DNA from: Hydrotalea sp.
GTDB taxonomy: Bacteria > Bacteroidota > Bacteroidia > Chitinophagales > Chitinophagaceae
Direction: 5' to 3'
DNA length: 64,000 nucleotides
NCBI GenBank assembly: GCA_022402565.1
Contig: JAKRSC010000011.1
Location: 147,755-211,754, forward strand
A program made the translations under genes and the position numbers. Below are positions 46,389 through 55,797 of this stretch, in pieces (positions within the stretch are counted from its first letter, which is position 1; each line of letters begins with the position of its first letter). The notes under the pieces are model-generated. The model ran no database searches. It saw nothing but the letters and a program-made list of their open reading frames with translations, and was not told the DNA's origin.

Positions 46389-48206
46389 TACTTCCTGCAT
46401 ATCAACTAGCTTCCTGTAAATCCCATTTGTTTGCATCAGCTCATCGTGGGTACCTCTTTCTGCGATACTTCCCTTATCTAGCACCACAATTTCATCGGCA
46501 TGTCGAACTGTGCTTAATCTGTGCGCTATTACAATACTTGTTCTGTTTTGCATCATGTGATTAATAGCATCTTGTACCAAACGCTCACTTTCAGTATCAA
46601 GTGATGATGTTGCTTCATCAAGAATTAGAATTGGAGGATTTTTTAAGATAGCTCTTGCAATAGTTAACCGTTGACGCTCCCCTCCGCTTAACTTAGTTCC
46701 TCTGTCGCCAATAGAAAAGGATAGCCCACCTTCCTTTTTTTCAATGAAATGCCAAGCGTTTGCAACCCTCGCAGCATGTTGTATGGATTCGGTTTTGGCA
46801 GATTCCATACCTAAACAAATGTTTGCTTCTATACTATCATTAAATAAAATAGGCTCTTGTGTTACTATGCTAATATGTTTTCTAACCGAATTTAAATTAT
46901 AGCTGCGAATGTCTTTACCATCAATTAATATTTCACCACTTGTTACATCATGAAAACGAGGTACTAAATCGGCTAGTGTGCTTTTTCCAGCGCCAGAAGA
47001 GCCAACCAATGCAATTGTTTTTCCTTTTTCGATTTTTAGGTTAATGTCTTTTAAAATTAACTTGTCTTGGTATTTGAATTGAACATTTTTGAATTCAATT
47101 GAATGCTCAAACGATTCCATGAGCATTCCTTGTTCATTGGCATCTACCTGAATAGGTGCTTTTAAAATTTCTTCTACTCTACTATATGCAGCTGCCCCTT
47201 TTTGCATATTGTAAAAAGAGGTCGATAAGGTTTTAGAGGGATTGATGATTTGTGTGAACAATACAATATAGAGTGTAAATCCCTCTGGCGTTAAATTTCC
47301 AGCCATACCGTCTAACACTAGTTTCCCGCCAAACCACAAAATTGCACAGAGCACTAGTACGCCTAAAAATTCACTCATAGGCGAGGCTAAATCGCGTCGA
47401 AACTGAATTTTATTTCTTAAAACGTATAAGTCGTGGTTGAGGTTAAGAAATTTGCTTTTAAGCATATTTTCTGCATTAAAAGCTTTAATAACTCTTAGCC
47501 CACCCAAGGTTTCATCAATAATAGATAAAGCTTGACCAGATTTTTCGGCAAGTGTGCCCGACTGTTTTTTTAGGGAACGACTGATTCTTCCAATGATGAT
47601 TCCTGTGATAGGTAATAATACTAAAAGGAATAATGAAAGTTGTGGACTGATGTATACCAACACCAAAAGGAGCACTAGAATGTTAATTGGATCTTTAATA
47701 ATTCCTTCAAGTGTTCCAACGGTTGATGTTTCAATTTCATTCAAATCGTGCGTCATTCTACTCATGATGTCTCCCTTCCTCTGTTCCGTGAAATAGCCAA
47801 TAGGCATTTGAAGCAACTTGCTATACATATCTTTTCGGAGGTGCATCACCACAGAATTTTTGATAGGTGCCATCACATAAAAAGATAAGTAGAGGAAAAA
47901 ATTTCTAAAAAAGACTGCAACAATTATGATTCCACAAATAAGTGCAAGGGCTTTAACTGGACCTTCTGAGCCTTGCTCTTGGATATAAACTGCTAATTTG
48001 TAATTGATGACAGAAAGAATATCGTACGGATTTGAAGGGGCTGGAGGAAGACCAGTTGGTTCATTAAAAATTAGTTTCATGAAAAAAGGCAGTCCGCCAA
48101 ATGAAACCAATGAAAATGCAATGGAACAGAGCGTAAAAACTACATAGAAGCCAATTTGAAGCTTAAAAGCACTTAAGTATTCGAAAATGCGCTGGTATTT
48201 TTTCAT
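46383..48206 (-). CDS. ABC transporter, MsbA-like (membrane and ATPase domains)
   Basis: Half-size exporter of 607 residues: six membrane helices (about 1-330), then the nucleotide-binding domain with Walker A GSSGAGKST, signature LSGGERQR and Walker B ILILDEATSSLD, and H-loop IVIAHRLST. It resembles the lipid A flippase MsbA and related multidrug exporters; the exact cargo is not determinable from sequence. Single gene on the minus strand, divergent from rbfA (78 nt). Confidence 0.92.
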   Translation of the reverse strand: MKKYQRIFEYLSAFKLQIGFYVVFTLCSIAFSLVSFGGLPFFMKLIFNEPTGLPPAPSNPYDILSVINYKLAVYIQEQGSEGPVKALALICGIIIVAVFFRNFFLYLSFYVMAPIKNSVVMHLRKDMYSKLLQMPIGYFTEQRKGDIMSRMTHDLNEIETSTVGTLEGIIKDPINILVLLLVLVYISPQLSLFLLVLLPITGIIIGRISRSLKKQSGTLAEKSGQALSIIDETLGGLRVIKAFNAENMLKSKFLNLNHDLYVLRNKIQFRRDLASPMSEFLGVLVLCAILWFGGKLVLDGMAGNLTPEGFTLYIVLFTQIINPSKTLSTSFYNMQKGAAAYSRVEEILKAPIQVDANEQGMLMESFEHSIEFKNVQFKYQDKLILKDINLKIEKGKTIALVGSSGAGKSTLADLVPRFHDVTSGEILIDGKDIRSYNLNSVRKHISIVTQEPILFNDSIEANICLGMESAKTESIQHAARVANAWHFIEKKEGGLSFSIGDRGTKLSGGERQRLTIARAILKNPPILILDEATSSLDTESERLVQDAINHMMQNRTSIVIAHRLSTVRHADEIVVLDKGSIAERGTHDELMQTNGIYRKLVDMQEVK

Positions 48207-48283
48207 GAGTTACATGTTAGGGGAGCCGATACAATAAGCAACTTCCCCAGAATGATTACTTTTACAAATACAAATGTAATTAT

Positions 48284-48652
48284 ATGCAGGAAGGAAAACG
48301 TCAAAAACAAGTAGCAGCGGTTATAAGAGAAGCCATGAATGAGATTTTTGTACGTATGGGTTTGAATATGGTACAAGGGGGAATGCTCTCCATTTCATCT
48401 GTAAAAGTTACACCAGATTTACTGGAAGCAAGAATCTATGTTAGTCTCTTTCAAGTAAAAGATGCCAATGCAGCTATGCAAGTTATTGAGAATAAATCTT
48501 GGGAAATTAAAAAGGAACTCGCAGACAAAATCAAGCATCAGGTAAGGCGAATACCGGTTTTACAATATTTCTTAGACGATACCCTAGACCATGTTTATAA
48601 AATGGAAGAGCTGTTTAAAAAAATTGAGGAAGAAAAACAACAACCTGAATAA
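48284..48652 (+). CDS. rbfA: ribosome-binding factor A
   Basis: 30S maturation factor with a KH-like fold, 122 residues. Typical start with KRQKQVAAVIREAMNEIF, the central strand VTPDLLEARIYVSLF and the ending RRIPVLQYFLDDTLDHVYKM, which holds the conserved PxLxFxxDxSxxxxxxI pattern. The C-terminal tail is short and acidic. Twelve nucleotides downstream is the LolC/E-like permease gene, probably in the same transcript. Confidence 0.95.
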   Translation: MQEGKRQKQVAAVIREAMNEIFVRMGLNMVQGGMLSISSVKVTPDLLEARIYVSLFQVKDANAAMQVIENKSWEIKKELADKIKHQVRRIPVLQYFLDDTLDHVYKMEELFKKIEEEKQQPE

Positions 48653-48663
48653 TTCCAAGAACC

Positions 48664-49884
48664 TTGAATGTACTTATAGCTTGGCGCTACTTAATCGCTA
48701 AAAAATCTATACAAACAGTCCAGTGGATTGCCTGGATTAGTATGATTGCAATGGCAGTTGGTACAGCGGCTTTGATTATTGTGTTAAGTGTATTTAACGG
48801 CTTTGAAGATTTGGTAAAAGGGTTATACGGCGACTTTTATACTGATATTCGGGTGGTTCCTAAGCAGGGTAAACGAATAGCGCTTACTGATAGTCAGCTA
48901 GCTTGGTTGGGGCAGCAAAAAGACATTCAACATTGGAGTCCAATACTTGAAGAAAAAGCTGTGCTTATTCGAGATGAATGGCAAACCATTGTTCAATTAA
49001 AAGGCGTACTGCCTCATTATACAGATGTTTCTGGCATAGGAAATCATATCATTCAAGGAAGCTTTGAATTAGGTAAACCTCAAGAGCCTAAATTGGTATT
49101 AGGGTGGGGAGTTGAAAATGCTTTAGGTGCAGATATAGATGCGTTTGCCAATGGTATTTTAGTTGCAGTACCTCAAAGAGGTGCAACCAATATTGATATG
49201 AGCTCGCTCTTAAGCATTCAAGCGAGTAACTCAGGGACTTTTTTGGTACAGCAAGAGTTTGATAATAAATATGTATTCACGCATATCGACTTTTTGCACT
49301 ACATGTTCGATATTCCTAAGAATGAAGTGTCTGCAATTGAGATAAAGCTTGTGTCTTCATCTAAAGAAAAACAGGTGGTATCACTTATTGAACAGCAATT
49401 TGGATCAGGGGTTGTTGTACAAACTCGCTTTCAGCAAAACCAGAGTTTATATACAGTTATGGCAACAGAAAAATGGGTTATTTATGCCATTCTTTCCTTA
49501 ATTCTTGTGGTTGCTGCCTTTAATATGATTGGAGCACTAACTATGTTGGTGTTGGAAAAAAGAAAAGACATAGCTGTTTTGAAAACCCTAGGTGCAACTG
49601 CTGAAAGAATTCAGAAAATCTTCTTATTGGAAGGCATGCTACTAGCTTTTATAGGTGCAGGTGCAGGAATGATTTTAGCTACACTTATTTGTTTAGGGCA
49701 AATGCAGTTTAAATGGATTAAATTAGGAGGTTCTTCTTTTTTAATTGATTATTACCCAGTTCAACTACAAGCCCAAGATTATTTATTGGTTGCTGCAACA
49801 GTATTTGCAATCGCTCTCTTTGCAGCCTGGGTGCCTGCCCGAAAAGCTGCACATGAAAATCAGGTTCCTAGCAGGTCCAATTAA
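48664..49884 (+). CDS. ABC transporter permease, LolC/LolE-like
   Basis: 406 residues: an N-terminal membrane helix (about 20-45), a large periplasmic domain (MacB_PCD type) and three C-terminal helices typical of the FtsX/LolE permease family (LTMLVLEKRKDIAVLKTLGAT before the second helix). Members move lipoproteins from the inner membrane with a separate LolD ATPase, which is not next to it here. The start is a TTG, supported because the reading frame meets a stop shortly upstream and the Met-Asn-Val-Leu-Ile-Ala-Trp-Arg-Tyr N-terminus is family-like. Ends 1 nt from the converging transketolase gene. Confidence 0.85.
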   Translation: MNVLIAWRYLIAKKSIQTVQWIAWISMIAMAVGTAALIIVLSVFNGFEDLVKGLYGDFYTDIRVVPKQGKRIALTDSQLAWLGQQKDIQHWSPILEEKAVLIRDEWQTIVQLKGVLPHYTDVSGIGNHIIQGSFELGKPQEPKLVLGWGVENALGADIDAFANGILVAVPQRGATNIDMSSLLSIQASNSGTFLVQQEFDNKYVFTHIDFLHYMFDIPKNEVSAIEIKLVSSSKEKQVVSLIEQQFGSGVVVQTRFQQNQSLYTVMATEKWVIYAILSLILVVAAFNMIGALTMLVLEKRKDIAVLKTLGATAERIQKIFLLEGMLLAFIGAGAGMILATLICLGQMQFKWIKLGGSSFLIDYYPVQLQAQDYLLVAATVFAIALFAAWVPARKAAHENQVPSRSN

Positions 49885-49885
49885 A

Positions 49886-50728
49886 TTAATAATCTCCTAG
49901 TGTTTCCTCCAATTGAGCCAAAGCAGACTCAAGTTGTGCGTCGTTTGGTGCAATACCATGCCATTCATGACTACCTTCCATAAAGTCAACACCTTTTCCC
50001 ATGCCTGTCTTCATTAAAACACAAACTGGCTTACCTTGACCGGCTGCTTGTGTGGCAGTGTCTAGTCCTGAAACTACAGCCGACATATCATTTCCTTCCA
50101 TTTCCATAACATGCCATCCAAAAGCCTTAAATTTTTCTGCTAAGTTTCCTAAAGACATGACCTCTTCTGTTGGACCATCAATTTGCTGACCATTCCAGTC
50201 AATTGTAGCAATCAAATTATCTACTTTATGATGAGCAGCATGCATGACAGCCTCCCAAATTTGACCCTCTTGTAGTTCGCCATCGCCATGTAATGAAAAC
50301 ACAAAATGCTGATCGCCATTGAGTTTCTTGGCTAAAGCTGCTCCTATAGCTACGCTCAGTCCTTGCCCCAAAGAACCACTAGCAATTCTAACACCTGGAA
50401 GGTGTTCATGGGTGGTTGGGTGTCCCTGAAGACGAGAATTGATTTTGCGGAAAGTGGCCAATTCACTTATTTCAAAGTAGCCCGCTCTCGCTAAAACCGA
50501 ATAGTAAACTGGTGAAATATGTCCATTCGATAAAAAGAACAAATCTTCTCCCGTTCCATCCATAGAGAAAGGAAGTTTAATTCTCAACTTATTGAAATAC
50601 AGCGCAGTAAGAAAATCGGCACATCCTAAAGAGCCTCCTGGATGCCCACTTTGTACTGCATGAACCATTCTAACAATATCTCTTCTTACTTGACTAGCAA
50701 TGTTTTGTAACTCTTGGATGGAGGCCAT
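49886..50728 (-). CDS. transketolase, N-terminal subunit
   Basis: Thiamine-diphosphate-binding half of a split transketolase, 280 residues (whole enzymes have about 650). The N-terminus carries VQSGHPGGSLGCAD and the TPP/magnesium motif HGDGELQEGQIWEA. In many bacteria the two halves are neighbouring genes; here the C-terminal half is not next door (downstream lies a converging gene), so it must be elsewhere. Role: non-oxidative pentose phosphate pathway, or a DXP-synthase-like variant. Confidence 0.93.
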   Translation of the reverse strand: MASIQELQNIASQVRRDIVRMVHAVQSGHPGGSLGCADFLTALYFNKLRIKLPFSMDGTGEDLFFLSNGHISPVYYSVLARAGYFEISELATFRKINSRLQGHPTTHEHLPGVRIASGSLGQGLSVAIGAALAKKLNGDQHFVFSLHGDGELQEGQIWEAVMHAAHHKVDNLIATIDWNGQQIDGPTEEVMSLGNLAEKFKAFGWHVMEMEGNDMSAVVSGLDTATQAAGQGKPVCVLMKTGMGKGVDFMEGSHEWHGIAPNDAQLESALAQLEETLGDY

Positions 50729-50879
50729 TTCTTAAATTTTTGCAAAGATAATTTCTTCCTTCGAATCAGTTATAGTAATTTAGTTCCTGACTACTGCTGT
50801 TAATTGCCCCCAATCCCCCCTTTGACAAGCACTAGGTAATCCTAAGGATTTTTGCCTTTAATAACCAAAGGGACAACAC

Positions 50880-52034
50880 ATGAGTGAAATTCAAGATTTA
50901 CTTCTTGCAGCATTGATTGCTTTATTGGTTACGGCGTATACCATACCAGTTATTATTCGTGCTGCAAAATGGAGAAAGTTGTACGATCATCCAAATGAGC
51001 GTAAAGTGCATACCGTTCCTATTCCTTCTTTGGGTGGTATGGGCATTTTTATTGGTTTTATGTTAGGATTGTTATTTATGGCAGATGTTACAGACGCTGC
51101 TAATACTTTTCAATTTTACATCGCTGCTTTTTTAGTGATTTTCATTTTTGGTATAAAAGATGATATGCTCATTATATCACCTCTAAAAAAGTTTCTTGGA
51201 CAGTTGGCGGTAACAATGATTATTATAGTTAAAGCAGATATACACATAGATCACATGCATGGTTTTTTAGGTATTCTAAAAATTCACCCTATTGCAAGTT
51301 TCTTTTTAACTGCTTTCACAGTATTGGTGATATTAAATGCATTTAATTTAATAGATGGTATTGATGGCTTGGCTGGTTCTTTAGGATTAGTCACCTCTCT
51401 TGCATTTGGTACCTTCTTCTTATTCATGAAGGACCATTTCTTTGCATTGATGGCATTTACATTTGCATCTGCTCTCGCTGGATTTCTGATTTATAATTTT
51501 TCTCCAGCTAAAATATTCATGGGCGATACAGGTGCCATGCTCATTGGTGCTGTGAATTCTATACTAGTAATTCGCTTTATTGAAACTGCTGAAGGTTCAC
51601 CTTTTCTACCTTCACTTTCTTCTGCTGCTATGGGTTTTGGTATGTTGTTAATTCCATTAATGGATACGCTCAGGGTTTTTGCAATCAGATTATTCAATGG
51701 CAGGTCTCCTTTTTCACCCGATAGAAATCATATTCATCACATTTTACTTGATCAAGGCTTCTCTCATACACGTATTACTATTACTTTAGCATTTTCTCAA
51801 GTTGCTATAATTTTTATTACCTATTTAATGCTCCCTATAGGTACAACTTGGGTTATTTTCGGGCAAATTCTTTTATTTCTTCTTTCTGTTGTTTTATTAT
51901 CTAGGTATAAGAAAAGGCCTACAGCCTTTACTGTTATTAAAGGAAAAGACTTTAAGGAGGCCCAATCTTCTTTTGGACTAAGGCGTTTAGCTGGTTTAGG
52001 CAGCTCAAAAGCAACAACTGTTACAGAAGAGTAA
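50880..52034 (+). CDS. MraY/WecA-family polyprenyl-phosphate sugar-1-P transferase
   Basis: Membrane enzyme of 384 residues with about 10-11 helices that puts a sugar-1-phosphate (GlcNAc-like in the WecA/TagO group) on undecaprenyl phosphate, starting O-antigen, capsule or wall polymer synthesis. Motifs: HTVPIPSLGGMGIFIG (first cytoplasmic loop), IDGIDGLAGSLGL (DD-type), FMGDTGAMLIG and the C-terminal PDRNHIHHILLDQG. The HxHH pattern favours the WecA/TagO branch over MraY. It stands alone without other glycan genes. C-terminal extension of about 35 residues after the last helix. Confidence 0.9.
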   Translation: MSEIQDLLLAALIALLVTAYTIPVIIRAAKWRKLYDHPNERKVHTVPIPSLGGMGIFIGFMLGLLFMADVTDAANTFQFYIAAFLVIFIFGIKDDMLIISPLKKFLGQLAVTMIIIVKADIHIDHMHGFLGILKIHPIASFFLTAFTVLVILNAFNLIDGIDGLAGSLGLVTSLAFGTFFLFMKDHFFALMAFTFASALAGFLIYNFSPAKIFMGDTGAMLIGAVNSILVIRFIETAEGSPFLPSLSSAAMGFGMLLIPLMDTLRVFAIRLFNGRSPFSPDRNHIHHILLDQGFSHTRITITLAFSQVAIIFITYLMLPIGTTWVIFGQILLFLLSVVLLSRYKKRPTAFTVIKGKDFKEAQSSFGLRRLAGLGSSKATTVTEE

Positions 52035-52073
52035 ACTCTGGTTTAGATTTCATCGTCTTTTCATAGTTTTGCG

Positions 52074-52081
52074 GACAAATC
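52074..52081 (+). promoter_or_regulatory. predicted -7 promoter element of frr
   Basis: TAGTTTTG (fits TAnnTTTG) 9 nt before the frr ATG; the -33 element is only TTTC-like at an off distance, so this is a moderate prediction. Confidence 0.45.
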
Positions 52082-52090
52082 AATTAAACT

Positions 52091-52654
52091 ATGGCAGAAG
52101 ATTTAGCATTGGTGATTGAAGATGCAGAAGACTCAATGAAGAAAGCCATCCTTCATCTTGAACAAGAACTAGTGAAAATTAGAGCAGGCAAAGCAAATCC
52201 AAATATGTTGGATGGGATTAACGTAGACTATTATGGCGCACCCACACCAATCAATCAAGTTGCTAATATTAGTGTGTTAGATGCTAAAACTATCAGCATT
52301 CAACCTTGGGAAAAAAATATGCTTGCAGCAATAGAAAGAGCAATAATGCAGGCTAATATTGGAATTACTCCACAAAATGATGGTGTTCAAATTCGTTTAT
52401 TCCTCCCACCTTTAACAGAAGAAAGAAGGAAGGAGTTAGTGAAGAAAGCAAGTGGTGAAGGCGAGCACACTAAAGTGGGTATCAGAAACGTTCGCAGAGA
52501 TGCTATTGAAGCAGTAAAGAAATTGCAAAAAGATGGCTTGAGTGAAGATGCTGCCAAAGATGCAGAAGAAGAAATTCAAGCTTTGACTGACAAGTTCATT
52601 GCTCAAGTTGATAAGCACTTAGCTGCGAAAGAAAAAGAAATGATGACTATCTAA
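52091..52654 (+). CDS. frr: ribosome recycling factor
   Basis: Splits post-termination ribosomes together with EF-G. 187 residues with standard signatures: LVKIRAGKANPNMLDGINVD is split by the usual hinge, YGAPTPINQVANISV, IQPWEKNML and the C-terminal helix KKLQKDGLSEDAAKDAEEEIQ. Start ATG at 52091 gives the usual length. pyrH, its partner in many bacteria, is not adjacent. A strong terminator follows. Confidence 0.96.
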   Translation: MAEDLALVIEDAEDSMKKAILHLEQELVKIRAGKANPNMLDGINVDYYGAPTPINQVANISVLDAKTISIQPWEKNMLAAIERAIMQANIGITPQNDGVQIRLFLPPLTEERRKELVKKASGEGEHTKVGIRNVRRDAIEAVKKLQKDGLSEDAAKDAEEEIQALTDKFIAQVDKHLAAKEKEMMTI

Positions 52655-52675
52655 TTTTTTTGATAGATAAATTTT

Positions 52676-52707
52676 AAAAAGCTGCTTATTGAAAGCGGCT
52701 TTTTTTA
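52676..52707 (+). terminator. terminator of frr
   Basis: AAAAAGCTGCTT (52676-52687) / AAGCGGCTTTTT (52693-52704) with one G-T pair and a 5-nt loop, T7 run. Confidence 0.85.
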
Positions 52708-52721
52708 GGACTAGTCTCAAG

Positions 52722-53600
52722 TCATTTCTTATTAGCTAGATAAACACCTCCAAGAATTAAGAAAAGAGCACCCATTTGAAGCAATCCAATAGATTCACCC
52801 CCTAGCCAACCTAATATGACTGCTACAAAAGGAATTCCATAAGTGACCATGGAAGCAAATAGTGGTCCAGATTTTTTTAAGAGCATGTAAAAAAGAATAG
52901 ATGCAAAAGCTGTTCCTATAATGCCTAGTGTAGATGCTGCAATGAATGATTTCCAATAATTAATCCCAGTTGTTGGAATATTAAAAAAGTTGGTATTTAG
53001 TAATACTAAAAAAGCAGCTGGGGTTAACATGCTAAATGCTAAACTGGCAATTTCTAAAGAACCAATCCCCTGTAGTTTTCTTCCAACCATATTTACATTC
53101 AATGCATATAAAACGGTAGCTAACAATACCAATAGCGCGTATGGCAAAGAGGAATTGCTCATGCCAGATCCTGATGGGAGAATTAATACCAGTAATCCAA
53201 TTAGCCCAATAATTACCCCCAGCCATTTCTCTTTGCTTGCCGCAAGTTGAAAAAACGCAACGCCAAGTAATATGGTACTTAGGGGAGTTAAAGAATTGAG
53301 TATGGCAGCGAGAGAACTATCAATCCGTGTTTCAGCAATACAAAACAAAAACGCGGGGAAAAATGAGCCAAGCCAACCCGAAAGAATAACTGTACCCCTT
53401 TTTTCTGAAGGGATAGCTTTCCATGCTTTCCATAAAAACGGACTTAATACCAATCCAGCACTCAAAATTCTGATAGAAGCAACTTGATAAGCAGAAAAAG
53501 ACTCTAAACCAATTTTCATCAGCATGAATGAACTTCCCCAAATCAATGAAAGCAGAAAAAAAAGTATCCATGCTAACCAATTGCTCTTTTTAAAATTCAT
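52722..53600 (-). CDS. EamA/DMT-family transporter
   Basis: Membrane protein of 292 residues with ten predicted helices in two EamA repeats (typical FFLLSLIWGSSFMLMKIG at the start and a second copy in the C-terminal half). The drug/metabolite transporter family exports or imports small metabolites; the substrate is unknown. I chose the ATG at 53600 over 53645 because the upstream 15 residues are not family-like. On its strand, CACCTTTG just before the ATG is a near -7 box. Confidence 0.87.
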   Translation of the reverse strand: MNFKKSNWLAWILFFLLSLIWGSSFMLMKIGLESFSAYQVASIRILSAGLVLSPFLWKAWKAIPSEKRGTVILSGWLGSFFPAFLFCIAETRIDSSLAAILNSLTPLSTILLGVAFFQLAASKEKWLGVIIGLIGLLVLILPSGSGMSNSSLPYALLVLLATVLYALNVNMVGRKLQGIGSLEIASLAFSMLTPAAFLVLLNTNFFNIPTTGINYWKSFIAASTLGIIGTAFASILFYMLLKKSGPLFASMVTYGIPFVAVILGWLGGESIGLLQMGALFLILGGVYLANKK

Positions 53601-53659
53601 GCTGCAAAGGTGAACTATTCCAACTGAAAACAAAGTAACTTTCAAAAAAAGCCAGCTAT

Positions 53660-54406
53660 ATGAAAGCTATTCAACTTTCTTCAATTAGTACAAGAGCGCC
53701 AAAATCTTTGAACAAAGAAAAGACTAAAGCTAAAACAGCTGCTATTCTTGCTGAGTTGGATGAATTACAAAACCTCTTGTATGCCGAGAGTAAGCACTCA
53801 GTACTCATTGTCATTCAAGGAATGGATGCAAGCGGAAAAGATGGTGCAATCCGGAATGTGTTTGGTAAGCTTAATCCACAAGGTGTTCGTGTGCATTCAT
53901 TTAAAGCTCCTAGTACCTTAGAACAATCGCACGACTTTCTTTGGCGCGTGCATTCTGTTGCTCCGCCTAAAGGAATGATTCAAATATTTAATCGCTCTCA
54001 TTATGAAGACGTTCTTATTACTCGTGTTCATCGGTTGTGTACCGATGAAGTAGCCAAAAAGCGCATGAAAGCAATCAACGATTTTGAACAACTTTTAATG
54101 CAACATAATAACACCCATATCTTAAAATTCTATTTACATGTTTCCCCTGAGGAACAGCAAAAGCGATTACAGGAGAGGATTCACCTTCCTAACAAACAGT
54201 GGAAATATAATGAGCGCGATTTTGAAGAAGCTAAATTGTGGAGCCAATATATGAAGATGTATGAAGATGTTTTTAGAACATGTAATCAGCCACCTTGGAC
54301 TATCACCCCTTCAGATCAAAACTGGTATAAAGAGTACATCATTGCAAGCCAATTACGTGACAAACTCGTTGATTTGAAAATGCAATATCCCGGACTTAAA
54401 AAATAG
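53660..54406 (+). CDS. polyphosphate kinase 2 family protein
   Basis: 248 residues with the PPK2 core: Walker A IQGMDASGKDGAIR, the PPKGMIQIFNRSHYEDVL region with its Walker B-like aspartate, and the lid segment KQWKYNERDFEEAKLW. PPK2 enzymes phosphorylate nucleoside mono- or diphosphates using polyphosphate, or the reverse. Length and single domain fit PPK2 class I or III. It stands 59 nt from the divergent EamA gene and 44 nt before mscL. Confidence 0.93.
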   Translation: MKAIQLSSISTRAPKSLNKEKTKAKTAAILAELDELQNLLYAESKHSVLIVIQGMDASGKDGAIRNVFGKLNPQGVRVHSFKAPSTLEQSHDFLWRVHSVAPPKGMIQIFNRSHYEDVLITRVHRLCTDEVAKKRMKAINDFEQLLMQHNNTHILKFYLHVSPEEQQKRLQERIHLPNKQWKYNERDFEEAKLWSQYMKMYEDVFRTCNQPPWTITPSDQNWYKEYIIASQLRDKLVDLKMQYPGLKK

Positions 54407-54450
54407 TCGTTGAATTTCCTTATTTTCAAAAATCTTAAAAACAACAAATT

Positions 54451-54831
54451 ATGGGAATGATTCAAGAATTCAGAGATTTTGCCGTAAAAGGAAATGTGAT
54501 TGATCTCGCTGTCGGTGTGATCATTGGCGGCGCTTTTGGTAAAATTGTTGGTTCATTTATTGATGATGTTATTACGCCTCTTTTACTAAAACCGGCTTTG
54601 AATGCGGCTAATTTGCAAAAGTTGGAAGAATTAACCATGTTTGGTACAGTTCGATATGGTGTGTTTTTGTCTTCAGTCATCAATTTTGTGATTGTGGCAT
54701 TTATTTTATTTATGCTTATCAAGGGTATCAATAAAATGAAAAAGGCTGAGGCTGAAGCACCTGCGGCACCGGCACCACCTTCAAGCACCGACCAATTGCT
54801 AATGGAAATTAGGGATGCCTTGAAGAAATAA
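54451..54831 (+). CDS. mscL: large-conductance mechanosensitive channel
   Basis: Homopentameric inner-membrane channel that opens under hypo-osmotic stress. 126 residues: the N-terminal amphipathic helix and first membrane helix GNVIDLAVGVIIGGAFGKIV, periplasmic loop, second helix VINFVIVAFILFMLIKGIN and an Ala/Pro-rich cytoplasmic tail with final helix DQLLMEIRDALKK. All hallmarks are present. Confidence 0.97.
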   Translation: MGMIQEFRDFAVKGNVIDLAVGVIIGGAFGKIVGSFIDDVITPLLLKPALNAANLQKLEELTMFGTVRYGVFLSSVINFVIVAFILFMLIKGINKMKKAEAEAPAAPAPPSSTDQLLMEIRDALKK

Positions 54832-54912
54832 AGGCTCATTTGGTGGATAAATAATGAATTTTGTAGCCCCATCCTCTGTGGGAATGCCTTTTCTTTGCTA
54901 AAAGCTTAGAAC

Positions 54913-55725
54913 TTGAATACTGTTAATTATCAAATTAAACTCGATCAATTTGAAGGTCCATTCGATCTTTTGCTTTTTTTCATTGAGCGCGATGAATTGG
55001 ATATTTATAATATTCCTATAACTAAAATCATTCAAGATTTTCTGGCCTATATCCATTCGCAGGAGAAATTGAATATTGAACTTAGTAGTGAGTTCATCCT
55101 GTTTGTTTCTACGCTTATGCGTATTAAGGCTAAGATGTTACTGCCAAGAAAAGAATTGGATGCTCAAGGAAACGAAATTGATCCTCGTCAGGAATTAGTT
55201 GACAAAATTCTTGAGTACAAAAAATTCAAAGAAGCAGCAGCACAGATGGCTGAAATGGAAGCTTTACGTATGCTTATGGTTAAGCGCGGTAATCTTCAGA
55301 AAGAGTTGGTTGAAATAGGAGAGGAAAACAGCGAAGGCACAGAAATTCAGCAAATCACTTTATTCAAATTAATGAAAGCTTTTGAAAAAGTGATGGAGCG
55401 CGTTCAGCAACGCCAAAACAAACCCGTTCATACTGTGGTACGCTACAACTATACCATGGAAGGTAGCCGCGATTATATGTCAGATTTTGTGTACAGAGAG
55501 AAAACTGTTTCATTTGAAAAGGTTTTTGAGATCTGCGAAAACCGAATCCATGCCATCTTCATGTTTCTTTCTTTGTTGGAATTGATACAACAGAAATTCA
55601 TGAAAATTATGGTAGGAGAGGGTAGGAATAATTTTATTGTAGAATGGAATGAAAACAGAGAAGAAGATATTGCACAAGAAGGTGGCGACAGCGATTTACT
55701 TGAATTAAATGAAGGGCTTAATTAA
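54913..55725 (+). CDS. scpA: segregation and condensation protein A
   Basis: Kleisin subunit of the SMC-ScpAB condensin that organises the chromosome. 270 residues: FEGPFDLLLFFIERDELDIY at the start, the coiled N-terminal part and the winged-helix C-terminal part (RVQQRQNKPVHTVVRYNY, then SFEKVFEICENR). The start is a TTG at 54913, since the conserved IKLDQFEGPFDLL follows within eight residues and no upstream ATG is in frame. scpB and smc are not in the window. Confidence 0.94.
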   Translation: MNTVNYQIKLDQFEGPFDLLLFFIERDELDIYNIPITKIIQDFLAYIHSQEKLNIELSSEFILFVSTLMRIKAKMLLPRKELDAQGNEIDPRQELVDKILEYKKFKEAAAQMAEMEALRMLMVKRGNLQKELVEIGEENSEGTEIQQITLFKLMKAFEKVMERVQQRQNKPVHTVVRYNYTMEGSRDYMSDFVYREKTVSFEKVFEICENRIHAIFMFLSLLELIQQKFMKIMVGEGRNNFIVEWNENREEDIAQEGGDSDLLELNEGLN

Positions 55726-55746
55726 AATATCCAACTTACATTAATA

Positions 55747-55779
55747 AAAAAGGGACGCACATTATAGGCGTCCCTTTTT
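55747..55779. terminator. bidirectional terminator between scpA and dxs
   Basis: AAAAAGGGACGC (55747-55758) / GCGTCCCTTTTT (55768-55779), perfect, 9-nt loop; serves the converging scpA and dxs genes. Confidence 0.88.
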
Positions 55780-55797
55780 ATTTGTAGAATTCGATTT

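Noticed and set aside
52708..52717. GACTAGTC core near 52710, similar to the centre of the 35675 palindrome
   Set aside because: Only the central 8 bp match and the flanks are not symmetric; it follows the frr terminator, so chance is the simplest reading.
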